22,767 bases of DNA, from positions 1-22,767 of the forward strand of contig JAWDMK010000009.1 in the NCBI GenBank assembly GCA_046536675.1. The letters are read 5' to 3'. The notes under the pieces are model-generated. The model did no database searches, had not been told where the DNA came from, and saw only the letters and a list, made by a program, of their open reading frames with translations. The translations under genes were made by a program, and so were the position numbers. Positions 8,249 through 14,330 of this stretch are shown piece by piece (within the stretch, counting starts at the first letter, position 1; the number at the start of each line of letters is the position of its first letter). The stretch is from JAGDYD01 sp046536675. GTDB taxonomy: Archaea; Micrarchaeota; Micrarchaeia; Micrarchaeales; CABMGC01.

Positions 8249-8324
8249 CATTTTGCAAAAGAAGCTACGGATAATAATGAACAGAGCTTTTACCAAGCCT
8301 TAAGGCATGAAATGAAATAAGTCA

Positions 8325-8615
8325 TTATTTTATTGCACGAAGCCTCCTGCCTATTGTGTTACTCTTATCTGTTCTGACATCTATTTTCAGCAGCACCTCC
8401 ATCCGCTTTACCTCATTGCCGAGTATCTCAGAATAAAGCTGCTCTAAAAGGTTTGCAAGCTGCGAGAAATTGCTTATCTCTACGGTCGTCATTGCTGGAG
8501 CTGCGTAGAACTTCAGCTTATTTCTCTTTATTATTTCCAACGCCTTTCTCACATATTTAGATACACTCGGATTTTTTGATATTGGTATTACACTTATATC
8601 AACCAATATTGCCAT
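8325..8615 (-). CDS. UPF0045/MTH1187-family thiamine-binding-like protein
   Basis: A 96-residue protein starting MAILVDISVIPISKNPSVSKYVRKA and containing KIDVRTDKSNT near the C-terminus. This matches the MTH1187/YkoF-like UPF0045 family of small ferredoxin-like-fold proteins; homologues bind thiamine or related pyrimidines. The open frame extends 34 residues further upstream (to 8717), but that extension overlaps the promoter and start of the divergent dsrE-like gene and does not fit the family. ATG 8615 is therefore the start. There is no ribosome site; a TATA-like GATAAAAATAT at 8637-8647 lies 22-32 nt upstream, implying a leaderless message. The ligand and biological role here are unknown. 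It faces the sulfur operon across a 95-nt divergent promoter region. Confidence 0.85.
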   Translation of the reverse strand: MAILVDISVIPISKNPSVSKYVRKALEIIKRNKLKFYAAPAMTTVEISNFSQLANLLEQLYSEILGNEVKRMEVLLKIDVRTDKSNTIGRRLRAIK

Positions 8616-8636
8616 AATTATGTGGCTGCATAAAAA

Positions 8637-8679
8637 GATAAAAATATGTGCTTGCAAAAAGCTGAGAAATATTTTTATT
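8637..8679. promoter_or_regulatory. Divergent promoter region between UPF0045 gene and sulfur operon
   Basis: Two AT-rich TATA-like elements lie back to back: GATAAAAATAT (8637-8647), serving the minus-strand UPF0045 gene, and AAATATTTTTATT (8667-8679), serving the plus-strand dsrE-like operon about 32 nt before its ATG. The GGTG at 8702-8705, 5 nt before ATG 8711, is the plus-strand ribosome site. A shared promoter region permits co-regulation, but no operator is evident. Confidence 0.45.
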
Positions 8680-8710
8680 CTTTTAATCCATTTTAGTAAG
8701 TGGTGTGGAT

Positions 8711-9124
8711 ATGCCAAAAAAGAAGAGTAAGCTCTCTATTGTAATGTTCAGTGGCACAGCCGATAAATTTTTACCTCTTGGAATTCTTTCTCAGGCTGCT
8801 GCCGCAATGGGCTTTGAAGTAAATATCTTTGTAACGGGCTGGGCGCTTCTAGGCTTTACCAAAAATGCAAAAGAGCCACCATTTCCAATTGAATTCAAGG
8901 ATATGGCACCAGCGCTTATGAACGGACTTAAGAAAATGAATGCGAAGCCTTGGCAGGAAATGCTAAAGGAAGCAAAAGAAATGGGTGCAAAAGTATATGT
9001 GTGTTCTACAATGGCTGGTGTTATGAATATTAAGAGGGAAGACCTTAACGAGCTCGTAGATGATATAGTTGGCGCTGCCACCTTCTTGGAGATGGCTGAA
9101 GGCGGAGAAACGCTTTTCATATAA
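8711..9124 (+). CDS. DsrE/DsrF-like (DsrE2-type) sulfur-relay protein
   Basis: 137 aa, starting at ATG 8711; GTG 8705 is in frame but is part of the GGTG ribosome site 5 nt before the ATG. The fold signature is a DsrE/F-type Rossmann-like domain: LSIVMFSGTADK at the N-terminus, GFEVNIFVTGWALLGF in the middle, and a conserved Cys in AKVYVCSTMAGVMNI (Cys98), where family members carry a persulfide. The C-terminal VGAATFLEMAEGGETLFI is typical. Family members take sulfane sulfur from, or pass it to, TusA. Here a TusA-like protein is encoded 14 nt downstream and a sulfide:quinone-reductase-like protein after that, so a role in moving sulfur from sulfide oxidation is likely. The exact donor and acceptor are unknown. 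Confidence 0.86.
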   Translation: MPKKKSKLSIVMFSGTADKFLPLGILSQAAAAMGFEVNIFVTGWALLGFTKNAKEPPFPIEFKDMAPALMNGLKKMNAKPWQEMLKEAKEMGAKVYVCSTMAGVMNIKREDLNELVDDIVGAATFLEMAEGGETLFI

Positions 9125-9138
9125 AATTGGGTGAATAA

Positions 9139-9369
9139 ATGGCAAATATAGTTGTAGACGCTAGAGGCTCAAGCTGCCCTGGACCTATTGTTGAACTTTC
9201 AAAAGCTTACAGGAATGCAAAGGTCGGCGATATTATAGAGGTATGGGCTACAGACCCAGGAATAAAAGCAGATGCGAAGGCTTGGGCTGAAAAAACAAAG
9301 AATCAGATAATAGAGATAAAGGAAGAAGATGGAGTAATCAAGGTAAGCATAAAGATAGTAAGCAGGTAA
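9139..9369 (+). CDS. tusA: TusA/SirA-family sulfur carrier protein
   Basis: 76 aa. VDARGSSCPGPIVEL contains the CPxP signature, with Cys13 as the persulfide carrier. The rest (GDIIEVWATDPGIKADAKAWAEKT) is the standard two-layer alpha/beta TusA fold. A strong GGGTGA ribosome site lies 4 nt before the ATG. In bacteria TusA hands sulfur to tRNA thiolation, molybdenum cofactor synthesis or sulfur oxidation. In this operon it sits between a DsrE-like protein and an SQR-like flavoprotein, which points to sulfur oxidation or trafficking rather than housekeeping tRNA thiolation, although truD at the end of the operon keeps the latter possible. The symbol is by family, not proven orthology. Confidence 0.92.
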   Translation: MANIVVDARGSSCPGPIVELSKAYRNAKVGDIIEVWATDPGIKADAKAWAEKTKNQIIEIKEEDGVIKVSIKIVSR

Positions 9370-9376
9370 AAAGGTA

Positions 9377-10546
9377 ATGGAGGTGGAGAAGAAAAAGCTA
9401 GTTATAGTTGGATGCGGAGATGGAGGAATAATGCTCTCGCACCACACATTCAAGGATTTTGATGTCACAATAATAGACAAATCCACTATGCATTACTTTC
9501 AGCCATGGCAGCTTCACATAGCCTTTGCTGGAGCTAAAGAGAAAAAAATAGAAAAGAAAAAGCTTCTTCCAAGAGGGATTAATTTCATAAATAAAGAAGT
9601 AAAGAGTGTTGACCTTGCAAATAGAAAAATTATATTTGATGGTGGCGAATTAAGCTATGAGTATGTTGTTATTGACACAGGTAGCACAGGCGACTATTCC
9701 AAGATACCTGGCCATCAAGAGCTATTCAACGAGTTCGGCGATACACATAGCGATACAGCAGGAGCTGAAAGGCTCTGGAGCAAGGTTAGAAGTTTCTCTG
9801 GTGGGGATGCTGTTATAGGTATATCTTACCCTATATACAAATGCCCACCATCGCCAAATGAGGTGGTATTTCTCTTTGAAGAGTATTTAAGAAAGCATAA
9901 GCTCAAGGATAAGACAAAGATAACCTTTATAACGCCTTTTCCTAGGGCTTATCCAGCAGAGCCCATAAACGAGTTTGTAGAAAAAGCAATGAAAGAGCGC
10001 GACATAAATATAATGACATTCTTTGATGTTGAAAGCATAGATACAAAGAACAAGACAATAAGCTCAATAGAAGGTGATACTGTACATTATGATTTTGCAG
10101 CACTTGTACCACCCCATAAGGGAGCAGGCATTGTAAAAGATTTTTCGGATGATGATGGATTTGTGAAAACAGATAGATTCAAGCTTAATATAGGAAATTA
10201 TGATGACGCATTTTGCATGGGTGATGCAACAAATATTCAAACATCAAAATCGGCTGTTACTGCACATATTGAATCTGGTGTTATAAGCGATAGGCTAAGA
10301 GGTATTGATTCAAAATTTGATGGAAGAACAAACTGCCCATTCGAATTTGGCTATCACAAAGCGACATTTGTAATAAGCTCTTATACAGAACCTGCTGTTA
10401 AGCTAAAGCCTTCAACAACTAATTATATAATGAAGCTTGGTATGAAGTATATGGCTTGGCAGGTATTAAAAGGCAATATGGACTGGTTTTTCAAGATTTA
10501 CTTCAGCATTACAGATCCTGCAAAACTTAACAAAAAGATAAAGTGA
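9377..10546 (+). CDS. Sulfide:quinone oxidoreductase-like FAD flavoprotein
   Basis: 389 aa, disulfide-oxidoreductase superfamily, probably peripheral on the membrane, oxidising sulfide and reducing quinone. The N-terminal FAD-binding GCGDGG (12-17) is followed by IIDKST. A second FAD contact, FCMGDATN (279-286), is the usual GD motif. Cys156 in YKCPPSPNE and Cys320 in TNCPFEFGY fall where SQR and flavocytochrome c sulfide dehydrogenases keep the two redox cysteines (equivalents of Cys160 and Cys356 in Acidithiobacillus SQR). I see no counterpart of the third Cys (Cys128). The C-terminal ~40 residues, rich in Trp, Phe and Lys, resemble the amphipathic membrane-anchoring helices of SQR. It is 7 nt after tusA and 4 nt before truD. 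It could instead be an NADH dehydrogenase-like paralogue, but the CPP motif and operon favour sulfur. Confidence 0.83.
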   Translation: MEVEKKKLVIVGCGDGGIMLSHHTFKDFDVTIIDKSTMHYFQPWQLHIAFAGAKEKKIEKKKLLPRGINFINKEVKSVDLANRKIIFDGGELSYEYVVIDTGSTGDYSKIPGHQELFNEFGDTHSDTAGAERLWSKVRSFSGGDAVIGISYPIYKCPPSPNEVVFLFEEYLRKHKLKDKTKITFITPFPRAYPAEPINEFVEKAMKERDINIMTFFDVESIDTKNKTISSIEGDTVHYDFAALVPPHKGAGIVKDFSDDDGFVKTDRFKLNIGNYDDAFCMGDATNIQTSKSAVTAHIESGVISDRLRGIDSKFDGRTNCPFEFGYHKATFVISSYTEPAVKLKPSTTNYIMKLGMKYMAWQVLKGNMDWFFKIYFSITDPAKLNKKIK

Positions 10547-10550
10547 AAAA

Positions 10551-11777
10551 ATGCTTTGCTTATCTAAGGGGAAGGGCATTGGGGGCACAATAAAGGAAAG
10601 TGCTGAAGACTTTATTGTAAGGGAGATAACAAAAGAAGGTGTTGTGTTAGAGCTTGACAAAAAATACATTATGCAAGCAACGCCTGGCAAATTTGCTGTT
10701 TTTGTTTTGCAAAAGAAAAATTGGAATACACAAGAGGCATTAATAGCGATAGCAAAAAGGTTGGGGCGTGGCAAAAAGTCTATTGGCTATGCAGGCTTAA
10801 AAGATAGAATCGCAACAACAGTGCAGCTTGCTAGTATTTTTGGCGTGAAGGCAGAAGAAGTAATGAATGTTAGTATAAAGGATATCTCTATAAATGGTGC
10901 ATGGGAGAGTGATAAAGGCATCAAAATGGGTGACCTACTTGGAAATGCCTTTACAATAAGGATAAAGAATTCATCTAAAGATAAAAATGCAATCGAAGCG
11001 ATATTAAATGAATTAAATAATATGTTCCCAAATTACTTTGATAGGCAAAGGTTTGGCCTCAGAGAGAACAATCATATAATCGGTATGAAGATTATGCGCG
11101 GGGATTTTGAGGGTGCTGTTTTTGAATATTTGACCTCTACAAAGAATGAGAGAAACGAAGCGGCTATAACTGCAAGAAAGAGACTAGCCGAGGAGCGCGA
11201 CTTTAAAAAGGCTTTAGAATACTTCCCAAGGTACCTCAAGCATGAGAGAAGCGTTATAGAATACATGGCTAGGTACAATAATTATGCAAACGCCCTAAGA
11301 AAGCTACCGCGTGGCATAAGCGTGATGTTTGTACATGCTGTAGAAGATTATATATTCAACATAGCGCTTGAGAGACGCATTAGATGTGGAGATATAGAGC
11401 TTAAAAAAGGTGAGCTTTCATGCAAGGCAAACAGTTATGGCTTTCCAGATATAGAGCAAAGAACAATAGGCCTCGAAGGCTCATATCCTTTGTTTGTATT
11501 AGTTGGCTACGAAAGCAAAGAAGAAGAGATAAGCTCTTATGAAAAAGAGGTTATGGAAGAGTTTGGAATAAGCAAAGAAGATTTTAAGATAAAGAGCATG
11601 CCTGAGCTGAGCATGAAGGGCTCATACAGGGCTTGCTTTGCTCCTTTTAGAGACTTTTCTTATTCGATAAATGATAGCGTAGATATGAATTTTTCACTGC
11701 CTGCTGGTTCATATGCGACTGTTCTTCTAAATGAGTTTATGAAATCAGCAAAAGCGCCGGAGCTGGGAATTTCATAA
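10551..11777 (+). CDS. truD: tRNA pseudouridine synthase D (TruD)
   Basis: Makes pseudouridine at tRNA position 13 (the archaeal/eukaryal family is also called Pus7). 408 aa. GYAGLKDRIATTVQ (79-92) includes the catalytic Asp85. NYFDRQRFG (161-169) is the second family signature, and the insertion domain follows. The start ATG lies 4 nt after GTGA, whose TGA is the stop of the upstream flavoprotein, so translation is coupled to the sulfur operon. This is an unusual neighbour for a tRNA-modifying enzyme. The last 23 nt, encoding the C-terminus (APELGIS and stop), lie antisense to the 3' end of tRNA-Ser(CGA); the stop codon falls inside that tRNA's T-loop intron. The identification is firm. Confidence 0.94.
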   Translation: MLCLSKGKGIGGTIKESAEDFIVREITKEGVVLELDKKYIMQATPGKFAVFVLQKKNWNTQEALIAIAKRLGRGKKSIGYAGLKDRIATTVQLASIFGVKAEEVMNVSIKDISINGAWESDKGIKMGDLLGNAFTIRIKNSSKDKNAIEAILNELNNMFPNYFDRQRFGLRENNHIIGMKIMRGDFEGAVFEYLTSTKNERNEAAITARKRLAEERDFKKALEYFPRYLKHERSVIEYMARYNNYANALRKLPRGISVMFVHAVEDYIFNIALERRIRCGDIELKKGELSCKANSYGFPDIEQRTIGLEGSYPLFVLVGYESKEEEISSYEKEVMEEFGISKEDFKIKSMPELSMKGSYRACFAPFRDFSYSINDSVDMNFSLPAGSYATVLLNEFMKSAKAPELGIS

Positions 11778-11787
11778 CGCTAGTTAT
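11769..11787 (-). other. Candidate 19-nt tRNA intron in the T-loop (59/60)
   Basis: The minus strand reads, in order: CTGGG (T-stem), TTCA, AAA, TAAC, TAGC, GTTA, TGAA, ATT, CCCAG. TTCA/TGAA is a 4-bp central helix and TAAC/GTTA a 4-bp inner helix with a TAGC loop. AAA and ATT are opposed 3-nt bulges, and the T-stem is the outer helix: an exact bulge-helix-bulge. Cutting after the second base of each bulge leaves T-loop TTCAAAT, the archaeal consensus. Confidence 0.85.
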
Positions 11788-11826
11788 TTTGAACCCAGAA
11801 TGCCAAAAGGCAACCAGATCTCGAGT

Positions 11827-11837
11827 TTCGCCGCTTT
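11827..11837 (-). other. Candidate 11-nt tRNA intron at position 30/31
   Basis: On the minus strand AAAGCGGCGAA interrupts the anticodon stem between CCAG and ACTCGAGATCTGG. The exon CGCC just upstream pairs with GGCG in the intron (4 bp). The flanking trinucleotides AGA and AAA would each be cut after their second base, giving a perfect CCAGA/TCTGG stem. The inner helix is replaced by a short loop, so this is a relaxed bulge-helix-loop rather than a strict motif. Eleven nt is very short for an archaeal intron. Confidence 0.72.
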
Positions 11838-11890
11838 CTGGCGCGTTACCTGGTTCCGCCACTCCGGCATAGAATTATTAACAATAAAAA

Positions 11891-11912
11891 TATATAAAAG
11901 GTTATAAAAGGT
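11891..11912. promoter_or_regulatory. Tandem duplicated TATA element, bidirectional
   Basis: TATAAAAGGT occurs twice in direct tandem (11893-11902 and 11903-11912). On the minus strand CTTTTATATA (11891-11900) lies 23-32 nt before tRNA-Ser. On plus, either copy can drive the glycosyltransferase gene, leaving a leader of roughly 30-40 nt before the TTG start. Confidence 0.6.
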
Positions 11913-11967
11913 CAAAACATTAAGAATAAAAAATTAAAGATTAAAAGAAAATCAATACGGTGGTTGA

Positions 11968-13500
11968 TTGGATAAGGAGTGGCTTGCTAGGTTTATAACA
12001 CTGCCTACAATATTTCTGCTTGATATTGTGAGCATAGGCTTCTCAATCTACCTTATCACAATCTCATTAAACCTATCAATGCTCATAATAGCGATAATAT
12101 TCCTTATCCTCACAGTGATAGCCGCTTTTTTCAACACGATGGCAGCATTCTCATACTATGACTCATATTTTTACGAGAAGAAGATGAAGGAAAAAAAGAA
12201 TCTATTCGGCAAAATAAAAAGGTATTATACTGTTGCTATTGTTGTACCTACATATAATGAAGATCCAAAGATTGTAGAAAAAACACTTAAGAAGCTAAGG
12301 GCTATAGACTACCCAAAAGACAAGGTAAACTTCTATCTTTTAGATGACTCAAGCGACAGCGAGCTTGCTGATGGGCTTAGAAAGGTTGCAGAAAGAAATG
12401 GCTTTAGATTTATACACAGAAATGAGAGAAAGGGCTTTAAGGCTGGTGCGCTAAATAACTTCCTCAAGCAATCAAACGAAGAACTGATAAGCATATTCGA
12501 TGCTGATGAATACCTGTTAAACAAGAACTTCCTTAAAGATCTAGTCCCAATGTTCGATGACCCAAAAGTAGGTTATGTACAAACAGAAAAAAGATATGCA
12601 AACAGCAACTTCTTTGCTGATTCAATAAATCTATTCAACAGCTTCTTCTTCTCATTCATACAACCTTCGCGTGCTTCACACAATACATCAATCTTTGCGG
12701 GTTCTTGTGGCATTGTGAGAAGGAAGGCACTAGAAGATGTCGGTGGTTTTCCAGAATATGTAATTGAGGATACATTCTTCTCCTTCGAAGCAAAGATGAA
12801 GAATTACAAAGGTATTTATGTTCCTAGAATTTATGCACTTGGCAGGCCGATAAAGAGATTTAGTGCATTTGCAAGACAGCAGTGGCGCTACAACTATGGT
12901 GGCACCCAGTTCCTTGGATATTATTTAAGGAGGATAAAGAGAAAGAGGTTTAGCCTTGTAGAGCATACAGATTATATAAGCCTTGGGTTTGGACTCAACT
13001 ACCTTTCTGTTGTATTGCTTCTCTTTACTATCCTTTCAATTTTAATAGTATTCTCCAACTTTCCGTTTACTAGGCAGTCATTAAACTATATACTAAACCC
13101 TCTTTACTTTAAGTTTTACCTTGAGCTTTATGGTATACTCGCACTTGTTCTCTCTTTCCTTGCACCTATAATTGTATCAAGGATCTATTTTGGCTCGTTT
13201 AGATATGGGATAATGATATTCCTTCTTAACTTTGCGCTTGCTATAATAAGGACAAAAGCGGCAATAGCTGCCCTGCTAAAGGCGAACCCAAGCTATAAAT
13301 GGATAAAAAGTGGTGAAAAAAAGTATAGCAAATTTATAAGTGCGTTCAAAAATTCAATGGCTGAGGTTTCATTCTCAATAGGCCTTTTTATATTAGGTGT
13401 ATTTGCGTTTATAACTAACAACTTTTCAGGGGGCATTTGGCTGCTATGGTACTCTACATTATATAGTTCTACATTCTACTTCTTCTACAAATACGGTTAA
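11968..13500 (+). CDS. Processive family-2 glycosyltransferase, cellulose-synthase-like, membrane
   Basis: 510 aa. Two N-terminal membrane helices (~10-65), a cytosolic GT2 domain, then about five C-terminal helices. Catalytic signatures: VVPTYNED (~93-99), YLLDDSSD with Asp126/127 (UDP-sugar), FDADEY (DxD, 178-180), VIEDTFF (general base Asp268; usually TED) and QQWRYNYGG (304-312; QxxRW with Trp replaced by Tyr). This is the BcsA/hyaluronan-synthase-like layout that couples polymerisation to secretion, so an exopolysaccharide or a lipid-linked glycan is possible; sugar and product are unknown. The start is TTG 11968: the codon before it is a stop, and GGTG at 11959-11962 lies 5 nt upstream. 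No BcsB or PilZ partner is nearby, so it may work alone. Confidence 0.88.
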   Translation: MDKEWLARFITLPTIFLLDIVSIGFSIYLITISLNLSMLIIAIIFLILTVIAAFFNTMAAFSYYDSYFYEKKMKEKKNLFGKIKRYYTVAIVVPTYNEDPKIVEKTLKKLRAIDYPKDKVNFYLLDDSSDSELADGLRKVAERNGFRFIHRNERKGFKAGALNNFLKQSNEELISIFDADEYLLNKNFLKDLVPMFDDPKVGYVQTEKRYANSNFFADSINLFNSFFFSFIQPSRASHNTSIFAGSCGIVRRKALEDVGGFPEYVIEDTFFSFEAKMKNYKGIYVPRIYALGRPIKRFSAFARQQWRYNYGGTQFLGYYLRRIKRKRFSLVEHTDYISLGFGLNYLSVVLLLFTILSILIVFSNFPFTRQSLNYILNPLYFKFYLELYGILALVLSFLAPIIVSRIYFGSFRYGIMIFLLNFALAIIRTKAAIAALLKANPSYKWIKSGEKKYSKFISAFKNSMAEVSFSIGLFILGVFAFITNNFSGGIWLLWYSTLYSSTFYFFYKYG

Positions 13501-13631
13501 GTTGCATAATTAGCGCAACAATACTTCTTGCCTTTTCTGGAATAGTTGTGTTGATTAACTGCTATGCATCCTTTACAAATATAATTATGACAGCTCATAT
13601 ATGTATGCAAAGAAAGCGTTCAAAAATAAGG

Positions 13632-13640
13632 TTTATAAAT
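13632..13640 (+). promoter_or_regulatory. TATA box for the DUF424 gene
   Basis: TTTATAAAT lies 33-41 nt before ATG 13673, giving a short leader. The rest of the 172-nt gap after the glycosyltransferase (13501-13672) holds only a weak 5-bp hairpin (GTTGC/GCAAC, 13501-13519) that might end the upstream transcript. Confidence 0.55.
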
Positions 13641-13672
13641 AATATTTTTCAAAGAATAAATGGGCTGCTTTG

Positions 13673-13978
13673 ATGATATACTTCAAACGATACCAAACAG
13701 AGCATGGCGATATAATAGCTATGTGCGATGAGGAGCTTATAGGCAGGATTATAAAAGAGGGTAAGATAGAGATAGACCTTGACAAATATGCTAGCTTCTA
13801 CAAGGGAGAGCTACTAAAGGAGGAGGATGTAGAAGCACTTATTGGCGATATATACTCAGCCAATATTGTTGGTGAGCGCTCAGCCAAAATTATCATAAAG
13901 AAGGGTCTCGCAAGTGAAAATGATGTTAGGAAAGTTAATGGTATACCATTTGTGCAGCTATTCAAAATAGATTATTAG
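13673..13978 (+). CDS. DUF424 family protein
   Basis: 101 aa from ATG 13673; TTG 13670 is also in frame, but ATG is favoured. The sequence pattern is YQTEHGDIIAMCDEELIGRIIKEGKIEIDL, then FYKGELLKEEDVEALI, SANIVGERSAKIIIKKGL and VNGIPFVQLFKI. This is the archaeal DUF424 family, small soluble proteins of about 100 aa with a known fold but no established function that I can name. It has its own TATA box. It ends 1 nt before the convergent NAC gene stop (13980), so the two genes share no terminator space. Confidence 0.87.
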   Translation: MIYFKRYQTEHGDIIAMCDEELIGRIIKEGKIEIDLDKYASFYKGELLKEEDVEALIGDIYSANIVGERSAKIIIKKGLASENDVRKVNGIPFVQLFKIDY

Positions 13979-13979
13979 A

Positions 13980-14330
13980 TCAGCTTTTTTTCTCTTTTAA
14001 TAAGATTATTGCCTGTGCTAGGTTTCCTTTGCTTTCCTCTATAGCCTTTTTGACCTTTTCTTTATCGTTAACACCGCTCTGCTCACTTACAAAATTAATA
14101 TCCTCGTCGCTTATCTCCACCTTCTCGCTCTTTTCTTTCTCATAGAAATTTCCTGTTATCTGAAATGATTTCTGACCCTGCATCTCTATCATAGTAACCT
14201 GCGGGTTTTCTATCACTATGTCATTATCAACGCCTTCTATAACTACCTTTACTGCCTTTATCTCCTTGCTTTTTATACCGAGTTTGTCCATCATGTTTTT
14301 AAGAGCTCTTGGATCTATGTTTGGAATCAT
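13980..14330 (-). CDS. nac: Nascent polypeptide-associated complex protein (archaeal NAC)
   Basis: Ribosome-bound chaperone that shields nascent chains near the tunnel exit; archaeal NAC is a homodimer. 116 aa. N-terminal IDPRALKNMMDKLGIKSKEIKA is the basic ribosome-contact segment. The NAC beta-barrel core (~22-75) contains VVIEGVDNDIVIENPQVTMIEMQGQ and KSFQITGNF. The C-terminal UBA domain (~78-116) reads ISDEDINFVSEQSGV to KGNLAQAIILLKEK. Length and architecture are normal. It overlaps the end of the upstream surface-protein gene by 32 nt in another frame, so it is probably translated from the same message. It would be surprising for this housekeeping gene to depend on the surface protein's expression; a promoter inside that gene is possible. 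Confidence 0.94.
   Translation of the reverse strand: MIPNIDPRALKNMMDKLGIKSKEIKAVKVVIEGVDNDIVIENPQVTMIEMQGQKSFQITGNFYEKEKSEKVEISDEDINFVSEQSGVNDKEKVKKAIEESKGNLAQAIILLKEKKS

Larger units (their letters stand above)
11755..11868 (-). tRNA. tRNA-Ser(CGA) with two introns
   Basis: The precursor is 114 nt and the predicted mature form is 84 nt. The acceptor stem GCCGGAG/CTCCGGC is 7 bp perfect, with discriminator G (11755), as expected for archaeal tRNA-Ser; CCA is not encoded. The D-arm is GCG / GAACCAGGTAA / CGC. The anticodon stem CCAGA/TCTGG closes loop CTCGAGA with anticodon CGA (11821-11823). A long variable arm TGCC-TTTT-GGCA makes it class II, and the T-stem is CTGGG/CCCAG. It only folds if 11 nt are removed from the anticodon arm (11827-11837) and 19 nt from the T-loop (11769-11787). 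The 3' 23 nt overlap truD on the other strand. A TATA box lies ~25 nt upstream at 11891-11899. The identity is well supported; the introns are inferred from folding. Confidence 0.9.

Noticed and set aside
8253..8310. C/D-box small RNA or small ORF downstream of the TATA element at 8241
   Set aside because: No CTGA D box or good TGATGA C box; the best ORF is 8 codons. The GCCTTAAGGC palindrome alone is not enough.
8616..8717. 34-residue N-terminal extension of the UPF0045 protein
   Set aside because: It overlaps the divergent promoter and the dsrE-like start, and the family begins at the MAILVDISVIP segment.
13467..13672. Hydrophobic open frame after the glycosyltransferase, possibly a frameshifted C-terminal extension
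   Set aside because: No good start codon, the hydrophobicity is expected from AT-rich codons, and the glycosyltransferase already has a full set of helices; probably chance.
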